Positions 10,963 through 21,080 of a DNA stretch of 64,000 bases are shown one piece after another. Position numbers and translations under genes: made by a program. The notes beneath the pieces were generated by a model. The model did not search any database, had not been told where the DNA came from, and worked only from the letters and a program-made list of their open reading frames with translations. How positions within the stretch are numbered: the stretch's first letter is position 1; each line of letters starts with the position of its first letter. Source of the DNA: an uncultured Arachnia sp. (GTDB lineage Bacteria > Actinomycetota > Actinomycetes > Propionibacteriales > Propionibacteriaceae); the NCBI GenBank assembly GCA_947493995.1, contig CANLTJ010000007.1, forward strand, positions 92,477-156,476, given 5' to 3'.

Positions 10963-11934
10963 TTGTCCACGGATTCCAAGAATTTTGGCGATCGCACCGA
11001 TCCACTGCCCAGAGTTGAAGGTGTGTTCACTCGCATCGCGGTTCCCGAATCCCTGACTTCCCTCGCCGCCGAGCAGGGTGGCGTCATCAGCGCCCAACAA
11101 GCCCAGGACTCAGGGGTGACGAGAGCTGCGATTCGACGCCTGCACCGCAACGGTCACTGGCACAGGATTGCGCCGGGCATCTGGTCGGCGCGGGCCGAGC
11201 CGCCCTGGCTTGGCCTGGCGTGGGCCGGGATTCTCCAGACCGTCGACGGTGTGCTGGGAGGCCGAGCAGCGGGCCACCTCCACGGCGTGTGTGCGGAGCC
11301 CACCGTCATCGAGGTGTGGAGCCTCGTGCGTAGAAGTGTCCCGGATCCTCGCTGGCGTTTCCGACGCGGTCTCCAGCAGGGGCGGGGCAGTCCACCGCGA
11401 GTCAGACTCGAAACAGCGGTGCTGCAGATGTGCCAGGAGGAAACTGCTGAGGGGATCGTCACCGTGTTGGCTAGGGCTGTCGGCACCCGTCGCACCACCG
11501 TCGAGCGTCTACGGCACGCCACGCTTGGCGCACCGACGCTGAGGAATCGGAAGCTAGTCCTCGATATCCTTCACGACGTCGCTGATGGGATCGAGAGCCC
11601 GTTGGAGCGGCTCTACCTCAAAACCGTCGAGCGAGCACACGGCCTGCCTGCCGCCCACCGCCAGATCACCATTACCGAAGGGACCCGCTCCGACGTCGGC
11701 TACCCAGACTTCGGCCTGCTCGTGGAACTCGACGGGCAGCTGTGGCATGAAGGTCCGGCGGCCTGGGCGGACATGGAGCGCGACAACCGCCATCAGCTAC
11801 TGTCCCTCACCACCTTGCGCTTCGGTTGGCACGCAGTGCTGCACGATCCCTGCGGCGTCGCTCAGCAGATTGCCGAGGCACTTCACAGCGGTGGCTGGCG
11901 CTCCGGGGCAAAGCGATGCTCTCGCTGCCGGTGA
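10963..11934 (+). CDS. AbiEi-type winged-helix plus DUF559 endonuclease-like protein
   Basis: A 323-residue protein (TTG start at 10963; GTG at 11023, giving 303 residues, is equally plausible, and neither has a clear ribosome-binding site). Residues about 30-80 (SLAAEQGGVISAQQAQDSGV, then a HWHRIAPGIW-like segment) match the AbiEi antitoxin-type winged helix. The C-terminal ~100 residues are DUF559-like: GYPDFGLLVELDGQLWHE carries the D...ExD core of a PD-(D/E)XK nuclease, followed by ERDNRHQLLSLTTLRFGW. The architecture is common in Actinobacteria and has no proven function. The gene is bracketed by two related palindromes and stands alone, with no AbiEii-type toxin partner. It could be a nuclease acting on or maintained with those palindromes. 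Confidence 0.85.
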   Translation: MSTDSKNFGDRTDPLPRVEGVFTRIAVPESLTSLAAEQGGVISAQQAQDSGVTRAAIRRLHRNGHWHRIAPGIWSARAEPPWLGLAWAGILQTVDGVLGGRAAGHLHGVCAEPTVIEVWSLVRRSVPDPRWRFRRGLQQGRGSPPRVRLETAVLQMCQEETAEGIVTVLARAVGTRRTTVERLRHATLGAPTLRNRKLVLDILHDVADGIESPLERLYLKTVERAHGLPAAHRQITITEGTRSDVGYPDFGLLVELDGQLWHEGPAAWADMERDNRHQLLSLTTLRFGWHAVLHDPCGVAQQIAEALHSGGWRSGAKRCSRCR

Positions 11935-11944
11935 CACCTCAAGG

Positions 11945-11994
11945 GGGTTGTGGCCGTTCGTGGTTGGTAGACCAGCCACGAACGGCCACAACCC
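11945..11994. repeat. 50-bp palindrome downstream of the nuclease-like gene
   Basis: Perfect 19-bp arms (11945-11963 and 11976-11994) with centre TTGGTAGACCAG, which itself pairs as TGGT/ACCA, giving an almost complete palindrome. The core GTGGCCGTTCGTGG differs by one base from the copy at 10921, and the opposite arm carries the matching change. It sits between convergent genes, so it may double as a bidirectional terminator, although no U-tract follows. Confidence 0.85.
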
Positions 11995-12020
11995 AATTCT
12001 GAGGGCCGACGTTCCAGCGG

Positions 12021-13280
12021 TCAGTCCTTCGTACGCCAGACCTCGAGCCGGAGCGGCCAGCGCCACCGCAGCCGCGCGCGCAGATGTCTGCGCGAGACCA
12101 GGAACCAGCCGACCGCCAGGAACGTGATCCCACAGGCGATGGCCCCGGCCAGGAGTGTCCAGCGCGGGCCGAAGGCGTCGCCGACCCAGCCGATGATGGG
12201 AGCGCCCAACGGCGTGCCGCCGAGGAAGATGGCGGTGTACAGCGCCATGACGCGTCCCCGGAACTGCGGTTCCGTGGACAGCTGGACGGTTGAGTTCGCC
12301 GTCGTCATCACCGTCAGCGCGAACAACCCACACGGAATGAGCAGGACCGCAAAGAGTGTGTAGCTGGGTGAGAGGCCGGCCAGAAACGTGACGACGGAGA
12401 AGGCGCCCAGTCCGCCCAGGAGGACGCGTAGTCGGGGCTTTCCGCGGCGGGCTGCCAGCAGCGCCCCGGCCAGCGTGCCGATGGCCATGAACGAACCCAA
12501 CAGGCCGAACTCCTCAGCACCCTTGCCGTAGACCGTGGTGGCCATCAGGGCCATCGTGATCTGGAAGTTCATGCCGAAGGTGCCGAGCATGAAGATCACG
12601 AGAAAGATGAGCAGCAGGTCCGGCCGGGCACGGACGTAGGCGATGCCCTCGGCGACGGTGCCACGGCCCGTGCGGGGCGGCGAGAACTCCAGCTCATGCT
12701 GCCGGATGAGGAACAGGCTGAGCAGCACCGCTCCGAAGCTGGCGGCGTTGACGGCCATAGCTGGGGCAACGCCCCACACTCCGATCACGATGCCTGCCAG
12801 CGCCGGCCCGAACAGACGGGCGCTGTTGAACGAGGCCGAGTTCAGCCCCACGGCGTTGGGCACCAACTCATGGGGCACCAGTTCATTGACGAACGTCTGG
12901 CGGGCCGGGTTGTCGAAGGACACCGCCAACCCCTGCACGACCGCGAGCACGTACACGTGCCACAGCTCGGCGGTGCCGGTTGCGACGAGGATGAACAGCG
13001 CCAGCGCGTTGAGGGCAAGCGCCGCCTGCGTGATCTTCAGAAGGCGGACTTTGCTCATCCTGTCGGTGATGGCACCGGCGTAGGGCGCAAGCAACGGGAT
13101 GGGCAGGAACTGCAGGCCGGTGACGATGCCGAGCGCTGTCGACGAGTAGTCGGTCAGTTCCGTCAGGACCAGCCAGTCCTGCGCCGTACGTGCCATCCAC
13201 GTACCGATGTTGCTCGCCAGAGCACCGATGGCGAAGCACCGGTAGTTGAAGATGCGGAGGCTGGCAAACGTTCGGCTCAT
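12021..13280 (-). CDS. MFS transporter (EntS-like / MFS_3 family)
   Basis: A 419-residue integral membrane protein with about 12 hydrophobic segments and the N-terminal pattern FASLRIFNYRCFAIGALASN, typical of the MFS_3 transmembrane-effector group that includes the enterobactin exporter EntS. The loop between helices 2 and 3 has GAITDRMSKVR, a form of the MFS motif A. A basic cytoplasmic tail ends RWRWPLRLEVWRTKD. The substrate could be a drug or siderophore; no neighbour identifies it. It is downstream of purL on the same strand after a 129-bp gap and is convergent with the nuclease-like gene. Confidence 0.9.
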   Translation of the reverse strand: MSRTFASLRIFNYRCFAIGALASNIGTWMARTAQDWLVLTELTDYSSTALGIVTGLQFLPIPLLAPYAGAITDRMSKVRLLKITQAALALNALALFILVATGTAELWHVYVLAVVQGLAVSFDNPARQTFVNELVPHELVPNAVGLNSASFNSARLFGPALAGIVIGVWGVAPAMAVNAASFGAVLLSLFLIRQHELEFSPPRTGRGTVAEGIAYVRARPDLLLIFLVIFMLGTFGMNFQITMALMATTVYGKGAEEFGLLGSFMAIGTLAGALLAARRGKPRLRVLLGGLGAFSVVTFLAGLSPSYTLFAVLLIPCGLFALTVMTTANSTVQLSTEPQFRGRVMALYTAIFLGGTPLGAPIIGWVGDAFGPRWTLLAGAIACGITFLAVGWFLVSRRHLRARLRWRWPLRLEVWRTKD

Positions 13281-13409
13281 TTACCAGTCACCATACGCCC
13301 GCCGCCCGATCCACCCCCTCACGCGCCGAGGCGCAGAAGGTATGCGGTGGACCGGGAGGCAGGAGCGTCAACCATCGCGGCGGTGGCCACGAATCTGGCA
13401 ATCTGAAAC

Positions 13410-15668
13410 TCAGCCGGACATGGCCTCCGGCAGGGGCCGCTCCCACGCCTTGCGGACCTCGTCGAGCGCAAGGGAAAACCGACCAACGAACTCGGCGACG
13501 TCGTCCCCCGTCACCTCACCCAGGCGGGACATCTCCACGCCGTGCTCACGACACAGTTCCTCCACGCGTGCGAGGTGTTGGCCCGACAGCGACACGATGG
13601 CGCGCGCAGCCGACTCCGAGAACAGCGCGACCGTGGTGTCCTCCTGCGGCAGCGTCACCGCGAAGCCGCAGTTGTTCCGCAGGGCCGATTCGAGGAGTGC
13701 AACGCCCAACCCACCTTCGGAGAGGTCATGCGCCGAGGACAGCAGTCCCTCCCGCGCCGCTGCCTGCATCACGCGGGCGAGCCCCTGCTCAGCCTCCAGA
13801 TCCAGCCTCGGCGGTATGCCGCCCAGATGCCCGTTGTGTACGGCGTCGGCCCAGATGGAGCCGGAGAGCTCTTCACGGGTGGCACCAAGCAGCACGATGG
13901 CGTCGCCCGGGTGTGTGAACCCGGAGCGGATCCGGGTGGCGACATCGTCGATGACCCCGAGCACGCCGACGGTGGGGGTGGGGAGGATGGGCTGGGTGCC
14001 GGTCTGGTTGTAGAGGCTGACGTTGCCGCCGGTCACAGGAACGCCCAGCTCCTTGCAGCCGTCCACGAGCCCGCGAATCGCCTCCACGAAGGTCCACATC
14101 ACTTCCGGGTCCTCCGGCGAACCGAAGTTGAGACAATCCGTGATGGCCACCGGCTCAGCGCCGGTGACGGCGACGTTCCGGTAGGCCTCCGCCAGGGAGA
14201 GCTGGGCACCCAGGTACGGGTCCAGGTGGGTGAAGCGCGAGTTCGCGTCCAGGGCGAGGGCGACGCCGAGGCCGGATTCCTCGTCGATGCGCAGCATTCC
14301 TGCATTCTCAGGCTGCGCAAGGACGGAGTTCCCGCGCACGTAACGGTCGTACTGGTCGGTGATCCACGCCTTGTCGGCGATGTTGGGGTGTGCCATCACC
14401 CGCAGGAGGGCAACGCTCACGGCCTTGGACGAGTTGTCGCGCGGCAGCTCCTCCGCCCGGTCCGCATTGAGGGCGTCGAGCCAGCCGGGGCGGTAAAAGG
14501 GGCGTTCGTAGACCGGCCCGTCGTGGGCAACCGTCTTGGGGTCCACGTCGACGATGGTTTCGCCGTGCCATTGGATGATGAGACGGTCGCCCTCGATGAC
14601 CTCTCCGACGACGGTCGCCAACACGTCCCATTTGGCGCAGATCTCCATGAACCGCTCGACGTTGCCGGGTTCCACCACGGCCATCATGCGTTCCTGGGAC
14701 TCGCTCATGAGGATCTCCTCGGGAGCCAGCGAGGGGTCCCGCAGGGGGACGCGGTCCAGCTCGACGAACATGCCGCCGTCGCCGGCCGAGGCCAGTTCGG
14801 AGGTGGCGCAGGAGATGCCGGCGGCGCCGAAGTCCTGGATGCCGTTGATGGTGCCCGCCTGGAACAGCTCGAGCGTGCACTCGATAAGGAGTTTCTCCAT
14901 GAAGGGATCCCCCACCTGGACGCTCGGACGCTTGGCGGGGCCCGTCTCGTCGAAGGTTTCCGACGCAAGGATGGAGGCACCGCCGATGCCATCACCGCCG
15001 GTCGCAGCGCCGAACATGATGACCTTGTTGCCGACGCCTGTTGCGTGTGCGAGATGGAGATCGTCATGCCGGAGCATGCCGACGCACAGGGCGTTGACGA
15101 GCGGATTGCCCAGATAGGAGTCATGGAACTGGACCTCGCCGCCGACGTTCGGCAGACCCAGGCAGTTGCCGTAGCCACCCACCCCGGCGACGACACCGGG
15201 CAGCACCCGTCGGGTGTCCTCCGCATGCAGCGGGCCGAACCTCAGCGAGTCCATGACACCGATGGGCCGCGCACCCATGGCCAGGATGTCGCGGACGATG
15301 CCGCCGACGCCGGTGGCGGCGCCCTGGTACGGCTCCACGTAGGAGGGATGGTTGTGGCTCTCCGCCTTGAAGGTGACGGCCCATCCCCGGCCGATGTCCA
15401 CCACACCGGCGTTCTCACCGATACCCGCAAGCAGTTGCCCACGCGGGGTGTCCTGGCTGAGTTCACCGAAGCGTTTCAGGTGCACCTTGGAGGACTTGTA
15501 GGAGCAGTGCTCGGACCACATGACCGAGTACATGGCCAGCTCGGCCCCCGTCGGACGGCGGCCCAGGATGTCACGGATGCGCGCGTATTCGTCATCCTTC
15601 ACCCCCAGCGCGGCGTACGGCTGCTCAAGATCGGGGGTGTTGGTTGCATTGTCAACGGTGTCGGCCAC
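13410..15668 (-). CDS. purL: phosphoribosylformylglycinamidine synthase subunit PurL
   Basis: The synthetase subunit of the three-component FGAM synthase (PurL with PurQ and PurS): ATP-dependent amidation of FGAR to FGAM. At 752 residues it is the small type, without the fused glutaminase domain, consistent with separate purQ and purS genes at 21.8-22.8 kb. Recognisable motifs are [17 protein letters not shown] near residue 50, [39 protein letters not shown], and the second-half [15 protein letters not shown] and [16 protein letters not shown] start. The upstream neighbour on the strand is DUF1206 (46-bp gap). Confidence 0.97.
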   Translation of the reverse strand: MADTVDNATNTPDLEQPYAALGVKDDEYARIRDILGRRPTGAELAMYSVMWSEHCSYKSSKVHLKRFGELSQDTPRGQLLAGIGENAGVVDIGRGWAVTFKAESHNHPSYVEPYQGAATGVGGIVRDILAMGARPIGVMDSLRFGPLHAEDTRRVLPGVVAGVGGYGNCLGLPNVGGEVQFHDSYLGNPLVNALCVGMLRHDDLHLAHATGVGNKVIMFGAATGGDGIGGASILASETFDETGPAKRPSVQVGDPFMEKLLIECTLELFQAGTINGIQDFGAAGISCATSELASAGDGGMFVELDRVPLRDPSLAPEEILMSESQERMMAVVEPGNVERFMEICAKWDVLATVVGEVIEGDRLIIQWHGETIVDVDPKTVAHDGPVYERPFYRPGWLDALNADRAEELPRDNSSKAVSVALLRVMAHPNIADKAWITDQYDRYVRGNSVLAQPENAGMLRIDEESGLGVALALDANSRFTHLDPYLGAQLSLAEAYRNVAVTGAEPVAITDCLNFGSPEDPEVMWTFVEAIRGLVDGCKELGVPVTGGNVSLYNQTGTQPILPTPTVGVLGVIDDVATRIRSGFTHPGDAIVLLGATREELSGSIWADAVHNGHLGGIPPRLDLEAEQGLARVMQAAAREGLLSSAHDLSEGGLGVALLESALRNNCGFAVTLPQEDTTVALFSESAARAIVSLSGQHLARVEELCREHGVEMSRLGEVTGDDVAEFVGRFSLALDEVRKAWERPLPEAMSG

Positions 15669-15714
15669 GCCGCCAATCTAGCGGGCACCGCTGGCCCGGG
15701 CGAGCAGCAGACGC

Positions 15715-16530
15715 TCAGTGAAAGCGTGCACGGCGGGCCCAGAAGAAGCAGTAGATGCCGTAGCAGGCGAATCCGAGCCCAATGGCGATGAGCATGACCA
15801 CACCGAAGGGGGCGCTTCGGACGGTCTGGAGGGCCTGATCCATCCCACCGGCGGAATCGGCGTCGTAGGTCCACGCAGCCCACAGGAACAGTCCCCCGAC
15901 GACGATGATCGCGACACCTTTGCCCACGTGACCGATGCGGGCGAACCACCGGGCGGCATCCGACAGGGTGCCCCGCAACTCCTCCTCATACTTGTCCCGG
16001 ACTCCCTTGACGATCTTCTCAACGCCGACCGCTGCGACGGCAAGCCCGAGCAGTCCTACCAGCACTCGTCCCAGCGGCAGGGACAGCAGTACTGCCGAGG
16101 CGGTCTCGCTCTCGCTTCCACCGCCACTTGAGCTACCGAGAGCGATGCTGGCCGCATTCCATCCCAGCACCCCGTAAATGATGGTGCGGCCGGCCGACGC
16201 GATGCGCCGTCGGAGCCGATCGAATCCCGAGAGGTGGCGGTGACCCACGAAGGCCGACAGTGCCTGCCACAGCGCGATGACGAAGAGTCCGACGCTGGTG
16301 CCCCACAGCAGGACGACACCCAGCGGCGCCTTGGCCAGTTGCCGCAGCGCCCCGCTCTGGGAGGCGTCCTCCGATCCGGAGCCGAACGCCAGGCGCACAG
16401 CGAGGTAGCCGACGAGCAGGTGAACGACCCCGAACGCCACCAGCCCACCCCTGACCAGCCAGCGGTAGGCGGTGGAGTCCCCCACCTCGTGGGCCGCGTC
16501 GCGAGCATCGTCGAGGTTGGGTTCATTCAT
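15715..16530 (-). CDS. DUF1206 membrane protein
   Basis: A 271-residue integral membrane protein with six hydrophobic segments arranged as three internal two-helix repeats, the hallmark of DUF1206. Repeat openings are RWLVRGGLVAFGVVHLLVGY, SAGRTIIYGVLGWNAA and ARIGHVGKGVAIIVVGGLF, each followed by an amphipathic stretch and a second helix. No catalytic residues are evident and the family has no known function. It lies between pepN and purL on the same strand with short gaps, so it may be co-transcribed with one or both. Confidence 0.9.
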   Translation of the reverse strand: MNEPNLDDARDAAHEVGDSTAYRWLVRGGLVAFGVVHLLVGYLAVRLAFGSGSEDASQSGALRQLAKAPLGVVLLWGTSVGLFVIALWQALSAFVGHRHLSGFDRLRRRIASAGRTIIYGVLGWNAASIALGSSSGGGSESETASAVLLSLPLGRVLVGLLGLAVAAVGVEKIVKGVRDKYEEELRGTLSDAARWFARIGHVGKGVAIIVVGGLFLWAAWTYDADSAGGMDQALQTVRSAPFGVVMLIAIGLGFACYGIYCFFWARRARFH

Positions 16531-16566
16531 TTCGGCAGCGTATCCCCCTCGCCGCCACTGTGCGGC

Positions 16567-19098
16567 TCACGTCCGCTGGCGCGGTGCGGCTGCCCGGCGA
16601 CCCCGAACCTGTGCCGCAACCTGCAACTCGTGGTGGCGCTCGACCACCAGGCGCCGCAGGGCGGCCGGCGCGTCGATGTTGTCGTCCAGCCAGGCTTCGG
16701 CCTGGGGCAGGTGCGCCACATTCCGCGGGAAAGCGCCCAGCACGAGCCGTCGGGCGATCTCTATCGGATGGTCCCGCCACACGTCCCTGAGCCCGTCGAA
16801 GTAGGGCGCAGCGAATTCATCGGTGAGAGCCGTTTGTCCGGGGGCGAACAGGCCGTGGAGGATTGCGTCGAGGTGTGCGTTTGTTTCGCCATCGACGACG
16901 TGTATCCGCTGCCAGGCCTCCCGCTTGAGGTGCGCGTCCGGCCGGGCATACCAGGCGTGGAGATGGGCAACCCGTCCGGCTGCGGTGTCGTCGGAGGCGA
17001 GAACTGCGTCCAGGACTTCGTCGCTGGCGCGGCCCTGTGCCGCCAGCGACTGCCAGACCAGCCAGCGCAGGTCATTGCTGACCTCCAGGCCGGCCAACCC
17101 GCCGTCGAGGATCCAGTGAAGCTCGTCGGGCGCCAACACTGCCGCCCGAATGTATGCCTTCGCCCACTGCAGTTGCTGCATCGACGCTGGCTTGGCCGAT
17201 CGTGCCGTCCCGTTGCAGGCCTCTCGCCAACGCAACGCGACGCTGGAATCATCCGGCACGAAGCGTTGCAGGGCGTCCTCGACGTGTCCGATCAGCGACG
17301 TCACGATGCCGCTTCGATCCTCCCGGGGACCGTGAACGATGACGGCGTCGACGTAATCGGCCACCGGCAGTACACCGTCGCGCACGTCGGAGAAGAGAGC
17401 GGCCCAGGAGGTTGCCCTCACAAGCGGTTCGAGGTCGCCCACGTTGCTCAGGAGCGAGCGTCGCGTGTCCGCATCGAGTCGGACGCGCGCGAAGGTCTGG
17501 TCCGTGTCATTGGGCAGGATCGCCGCTGCGGCTGGCGTTCCGGCGGCGGCTTTCACCTCCGCCTCGTCGGAGGTGATGAGAACGTCGTGGCGGTCACGCA
17601 GTGACAACCGCCCGTCCAGCATGTCGTAGATGCCGACGGTGGTCGCGTGTGGGCGTGCACCGTCGTCCATCGCCCCGGGACTGCGCCGGATGACTAGCTT
17701 CTCGATCGTCGCCCCGGCACCCTCCACCTCTGCCGTGAGTTCATCATGTCCACGGGTCTGCAGCCACGCATCGGCCCACGACTGGAGGTCCATGGCGGAG
17801 GTTTCGGAGAGTGCGGCAAGAAAGTCGGTGAGACTGGCATTGCCGTAGGCGTGGCGCTCGAAGTAGAGGCGACAGCCGGCGAAGAAGGCCTCCAGACCCA
17901 CGTAGTGGACGAGCTGGGTCAGGGCTGCAGCGCCCTTGGAGTAGGTGACCGCGTCGAAGTTGTTCTTGGCAGCCTCCAGGTCCGGGATGTCGGCGACGAT
18001 GGGGTGTGTCGTCGGCATGGAGTCAGCCACTTGGGCGCGGGCCCTGCGGCCGACCGTGAAGTTCAGCCAGGCATCTTCGAACCCTGCCGCCTCCTTCGAG
18101 AGGTGTGCACCCATGAACTCTGCGAACGATTCCTTGAGCCACAGGTCGCTCCACCACCGCGGGGTGACCAGGTCCCCGAACCACATGTGACTCAGCTCGT
18201 GCAGGATCGTGTTGGAGCGCTGCTGGTATTGCGCCGGCGTGGCGGGAGAACGGAAGACGTAGGACTCCGTGTAGGTCACGAGGCCCGGATTCTCCATGGC
18301 GCCGAGGTTGTACTCGGGCACCATCACCTGGTGGTACTTGCCCCACACATACTCGCCGAAAGCCCCTTGGAGATAATCCAGACCGGCCCTGGTAATGCGG
18401 AACAGCTCATCAGCATCAAGGTGCGGGGCCAGTGAGGCCCGGCAGAGCCATGCAAGTGCAACCTCACCCGTTGATGAGGTCCAGACGTCGTCGACGCGGT
18501 GGTACGGGCCGGCGACCAGGCACGTCAGATAGGTGGACAGCCGCGGAGTGGGAGCGAACACGACGTGATCCACCCCGTTTCCCACCGCCTGTCGCGAGAC
18601 CTCGGGCTGGTTGGAGAGCAGCTGCCAGTCCTCGGGGCCCGAGAGCTCGAAGGTGGAGCGCGCCTTGATGTCCGGTTGCTCGAAGCACGGGAACACGCGA
18701 CGGGCATCCGCGGGTTCGTACTGGGTGTAGAGATAAATCTGGTCGTCCACAGGGTCCCTGAAGCGGTGCATGCCTTCTCCGGATCGTGAGTACCTGCTCG
18801 CGCCCTGCACCTCCACCACGCACTCCTGTCCAACCGGCAACCCGCGCAGCTGGATGCGAGCACCATCGAAGTCGACGCTTCTCGGCTGATCGTTCACCAG
18901 AAGGGCGGTGACCGCATCCCCCTTGTAGTCGAGCCACGTCTCGGGCCGGGAACTGGTCAGGGTGATCGAGGTTCCGACGGGGTAGGTGGGTTGCGACAGG
19001 TCCGTCGCGTCGCGCACGTCGACGCTCACCCGCTGCTCATGGATCTGGATGGTCTGTGCACGGGTCGCTGTTTCTTCTCGCGTAAGGTTCGCTCGCAT
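16567..19098 (-). CDS. pepN: aminopeptidase N, M1 family zinc metallopeptidase
   Basis: Removes N-terminal residues from peptides; cytoplasmic. 843 residues, the usual actinobacterial PepN length. The substrate-binding GAMENPGLVTY motif is followed at about residue 300 by HELSHMWFGDLVTPRWW and then LWLKESFAEF, which supply the HExxH and distal Glu zinc ligands. The C-terminal ~350 residues form the helical ERAP1-like domain. The start MRANLTREETATRA is chosen over an upstream Met because family homology starts there, though the ribosome-binding site is weak. The LRR gene lies upstream on the same strand with a terminator between, so pepN probably has its own promoter. Confidence 0.96.
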   Translation of the reverse strand: MRANLTREETATRAQTIQIHEQRVSVDVRDATDLSQPTYPVGTSITLTSSRPETWLDYKGDAVTALLVNDQPRSVDFDGARIQLRGLPVGQECVVEVQGASRYSRSGEGMHRFRDPVDDQIYLYTQYEPADARRVFPCFEQPDIKARSTFELSGPEDWQLLSNQPEVSRQAVGNGVDHVVFAPTPRLSTYLTCLVAGPYHRVDDVWTSSTGEVALAWLCRASLAPHLDADELFRITRAGLDYLQGAFGEYVWGKYHQVMVPEYNLGAMENPGLVTYTESYVFRSPATPAQYQQRSNTILHELSHMWFGDLVTPRWWSDLWLKESFAEFMGAHLSKEAAGFEDAWLNFTVGRRARAQVADSMPTTHPIVADIPDLEAAKNNFDAVTYSKGAAALTQLVHYVGLEAFFAGCRLYFERHAYGNASLTDFLAALSETSAMDLQSWADAWLQTRGHDELTAEVEGAGATIEKLVIRRSPGAMDDGARPHATTVGIYDMLDGRLSLRDRHDVLITSDEAEVKAAAGTPAAAAILPNDTDQTFARVRLDADTRRSLLSNVGDLEPLVRATSWAALFSDVRDGVLPVADYVDAVIVHGPREDRSGIVTSLIGHVEDALQRFVPDDSSVALRWREACNGTARSAKPASMQQLQWAKAYIRAAVLAPDELHWILDGGLAGLEVSNDLRWLVWQSLAAQGRASDEVLDAVLASDDTAAGRVAHLHAWYARPDAHLKREAWQRIHVVDGETNAHLDAILHGLFAPGQTALTDEFAAPYFDGLRDVWRDHPIEIARRLVLGAFPRNVAHLPQAEAWLDDNIDAPAALRRLVVERHHELQVAAQVRGRRAAAPRQRT

Positions 19099-19129
19099 GG
19101 CAAGCCATCCAATCAGACCGATACGGCAG

Positions 19130-19165
19130 CGGCCCGCAGACACCCTCTCGGGTACCTGCGGGCCG
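19130..19165 (-). terminator. hairpin terminator after the LRR gene
   Basis: CGGCCCGCAG at 19130-19139 pairs exactly with CTGCGGGCCG at 19156-19165, with additional inner pairing ACC/GGT. It lies 16 nt downstream of the LRR gene stop on the minus strand and upstream of pepN. Confidence 0.7.
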
Positions 19166-19181
19166 TCCGTCCGGTTTCATC

Positions 19182-20780
19182 TCAGAAGTTGGAGGTGATA
19201 CCTGCCAGTTCCACTGCCGTGTCCCATCGCGACACGTTGGACTCGTCATCGCCAGTGTCTTCCCAGTCCGGCTCATCGAAGTAGACCTCGCAGCCGCGTT
19301 CGATCAACGGGTCAAGTGATGCCCTATCGGTGATCGGGTTATCCCACAGCCACAACTCCTGAAGATTCGACAGTGCTGCGAGCGGCGCCACGACGGCGAT
19401 GTTGTTCATCGCGAGGTCGAGCCACTCGAGCTGCGTCAGACGGGCAAGAGGAGCGATATTCACCATCGCGTTGTCGCTCAATGACAACCACGTCAACGCG
19501 GTCATCGATCCCAACGGGGTGATGTCCTCGATGGCATTGGAATCGAGCACCAGTGCCTCCATGTCGGTCATTCCTGCAAGTGCCGAGATGTCGACGATGC
19601 CGTTGCCCACGGCGTCCAACGCCACCAGTTTCCTGAGCGCGGAGAGCGTGCTGATGTCTTTGATTCCGGTCTCCGAGATGGACAGGACTTCGAGGTTGGT
19701 AAGTCCTCCCAGAGATGCAGAATCAGAAATGGCGTTGAAACTCACATCCAGAACCTGCAGCTGTTTCAGGGTGGAGAGGGGTGCGAGACTCGTGATCTGG
19801 TTGTCAGATGCAGACAGCCAGGTCAGCTCCTTCAGGCTGCTGACGGATGCCAAGTTCGTCACCCGGTTGGCGCTGATAGAGAGCTCCTCCAATGACGTCA
19901 GCGTCTTCAGGGGCGTGATGTCGGAGATGTCATTGTCACTGAGCTCCAGAGCGATGAGACCGTTCAGTGACGCTAATGGCTTCACGTCGCTGATGGTGTT
20001 GTGGTAGAGAGACAGCGATTGCAGCTTCTTGAGTCCGCTGAGGGGCTTCAAATTGCTGATCTGGTTGTCATCGAGGAACAGCAACTCGAGGTTCGGGAGC
20101 TTCTCCAGACCTGCGAGGTTCGAGATGCGACCCTCGGAGCAGTCAAGTTCGGTGATCTCCTGAGCCGCTGAGAGCGAGATGGCGGCCGTGGCGGGCTTGC
20201 CGAGTTGACCATAGATGCATGCGCGAAGCTTGGCATCGGGCATCACGACGCCATTGGCCGGAGGTGTCGGCTTGGCTGGTTGGGCAATGGTGAACTGGAC
20301 GATGTTGTTGAAGATGGACTTCGTCACCCACCGGTACTGCACCCTGCCGTTGGCCTGGTAGGCCTCAATGACTCTGGCCTCGGCGTAGGTGCGGCAACCG
20401 TTGCGACCCGTCGACGGCGTGTCACACGAGGTGCTCCACTTCCTGCCGCTGGCGTCCACCCAGTCGTTGGTGTAACCGAGTCTGTTCTTGGCCCATAGCG
20501 ACCGCGGCGAGGGCAGGTACGTCAGGTTGTTGAAGAACCAGCCCGTCGTCGCGACGAACTGCCCCTTGACCTCGGTCACCTGCGTCGCCTTGATCTCCGT
20601 GCGGCAACGCTGCGTCTGCGAGTACGGTTCGCACTTCGTCCGCCACTCACGCCCGTTGACGAAGTGGGTACCTTCGGTGGTGTAGGGGTTGACCTCGGCC
20701 TTGGCCGGCAGCGAGGATCCCATCGCGGAAGAGGCAGCAACCACCGCTGCAGCCAATACCATTGCGATCTTGCGTTTCAT
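19182..20780 (-). CDS. secreted leucine-rich-repeat protein with four-Cys N-terminal domain
   Basis: A secreted protein of 532 residues with a strong AAGGAG 5 nt before the ATG. A signal peptide (residues 1 to about 28, ending PAKAE) is followed by a ~125-residue domain (about 39-163) with Cys50, Cys59, Cys119 and Cys129 and motifs FVNGREWRT, FNNLTYLPSPR and CDTPSTGRNGCR. The same domain occurs in the protein at 33104. A Pro-rich linker leads to about 12 exact 22-residue LRRs from residue 219 (pattern ISDITPLKTLTSLEELSISAN), of internalin/SDS22 type. The C-terminus is short and acidic, with no LPxTG or membrane anchor. Likely a secreted binding protein; the ligand is unknown. It is divergent from the gene at 21081. 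Confidence 0.9.
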   Translation of the reverse strand: MKRKIAMVLAAAVVAASSAMGSSLPAKAEVNPYTTEGTHFVNGREWRTKCEPYSQTQRCRTEIKATQVTEVKGQFVATTGWFFNNLTYLPSPRSLWAKNRLGYTNDWVDASGRKWSTSCDTPSTGRNGCRTYAEARVIEAYQANGRVQYRWVTKSIFNNIVQFTIAQPAKPTPPANGVVMPDAKLRACIYGQLGKPATAAISLSAAQEITELDCSEGRISNLAGLEKLPNLELLFLDDNQISNLKPLSGLKKLQSLSLYHNTISDVKPLASLNGLIALELSDNDISDITPLKTLTSLEELSISANRVTNLASVSSLKELTWLSASDNQITSLAPLSTLKQLQVLDVSFNAISDSASLGGLTNLEVLSISETGIKDISTLSALRKLVALDAVGNGIVDISALAGMTDMEALVLDSNAIEDITPLGSMTALTWLSLSDNAMVNIAPLARLTQLEWLDLAMNNIAVVAPLAALSNLQELWLWDNPITDRASLDPLIERGCEVYFDEPDWEDTGDDESNVSRWDTAVELAGITSNF

Positions 20781-21080
20781 GGCGCTCCTTGCGCTCAAAA
20801 CCGCCCGGGCCACCTTGGCCGCGAGTCGATTGCGCTGGATCGTAACACGCAGCGCGACACTTTGTTTGGCGGCGAACGCGCGTCGGCAGCTGCCTTGGCC
20901 AGGGAGCGTCCAGGAAAGAGATGGCCGGCGAACTAAGCCCAACCTTTGGCCATAAATAGACTCCCACTTGCGTCCTACCCACGCACCCAGCGCCAGCGTC
21001 CTCCCGGGGAACTTGGGGCGGTTGGGTAGAGTGAGTATCCATACGCGCAATGATGCGCGCGACGACACGAAGGAGGAGCT
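20781..21080. other. divergent intergenic region, no gene seen
   Basis: A 300-bp region between the divergent LRR gene and the amidotransferase-fold gene. It must hold both promoters. The only structures noticed are a possible -10 box TAGAGT at 21027-21032 and a small hairpin CGCGCA/TGCGCG at 21044-21059 in the leader of the plus-strand gene. No convincing -35 or operator was found. Confidence 0.5.

Noticed and set aside
10963..11934. A classical AbiE toxin-antitoxin pair
   Set aside because: Only the AbiEi-like domain is present, fused to a DUF559-like domain; no AbiEii nucleotidyltransferase gene lies next to it.
13542..15791. 749-codon open frame on the plus strand opposite purL
   Set aside because: Antisense to purL, with low-complexity His/Gly/Val-rich translation and no family signal.
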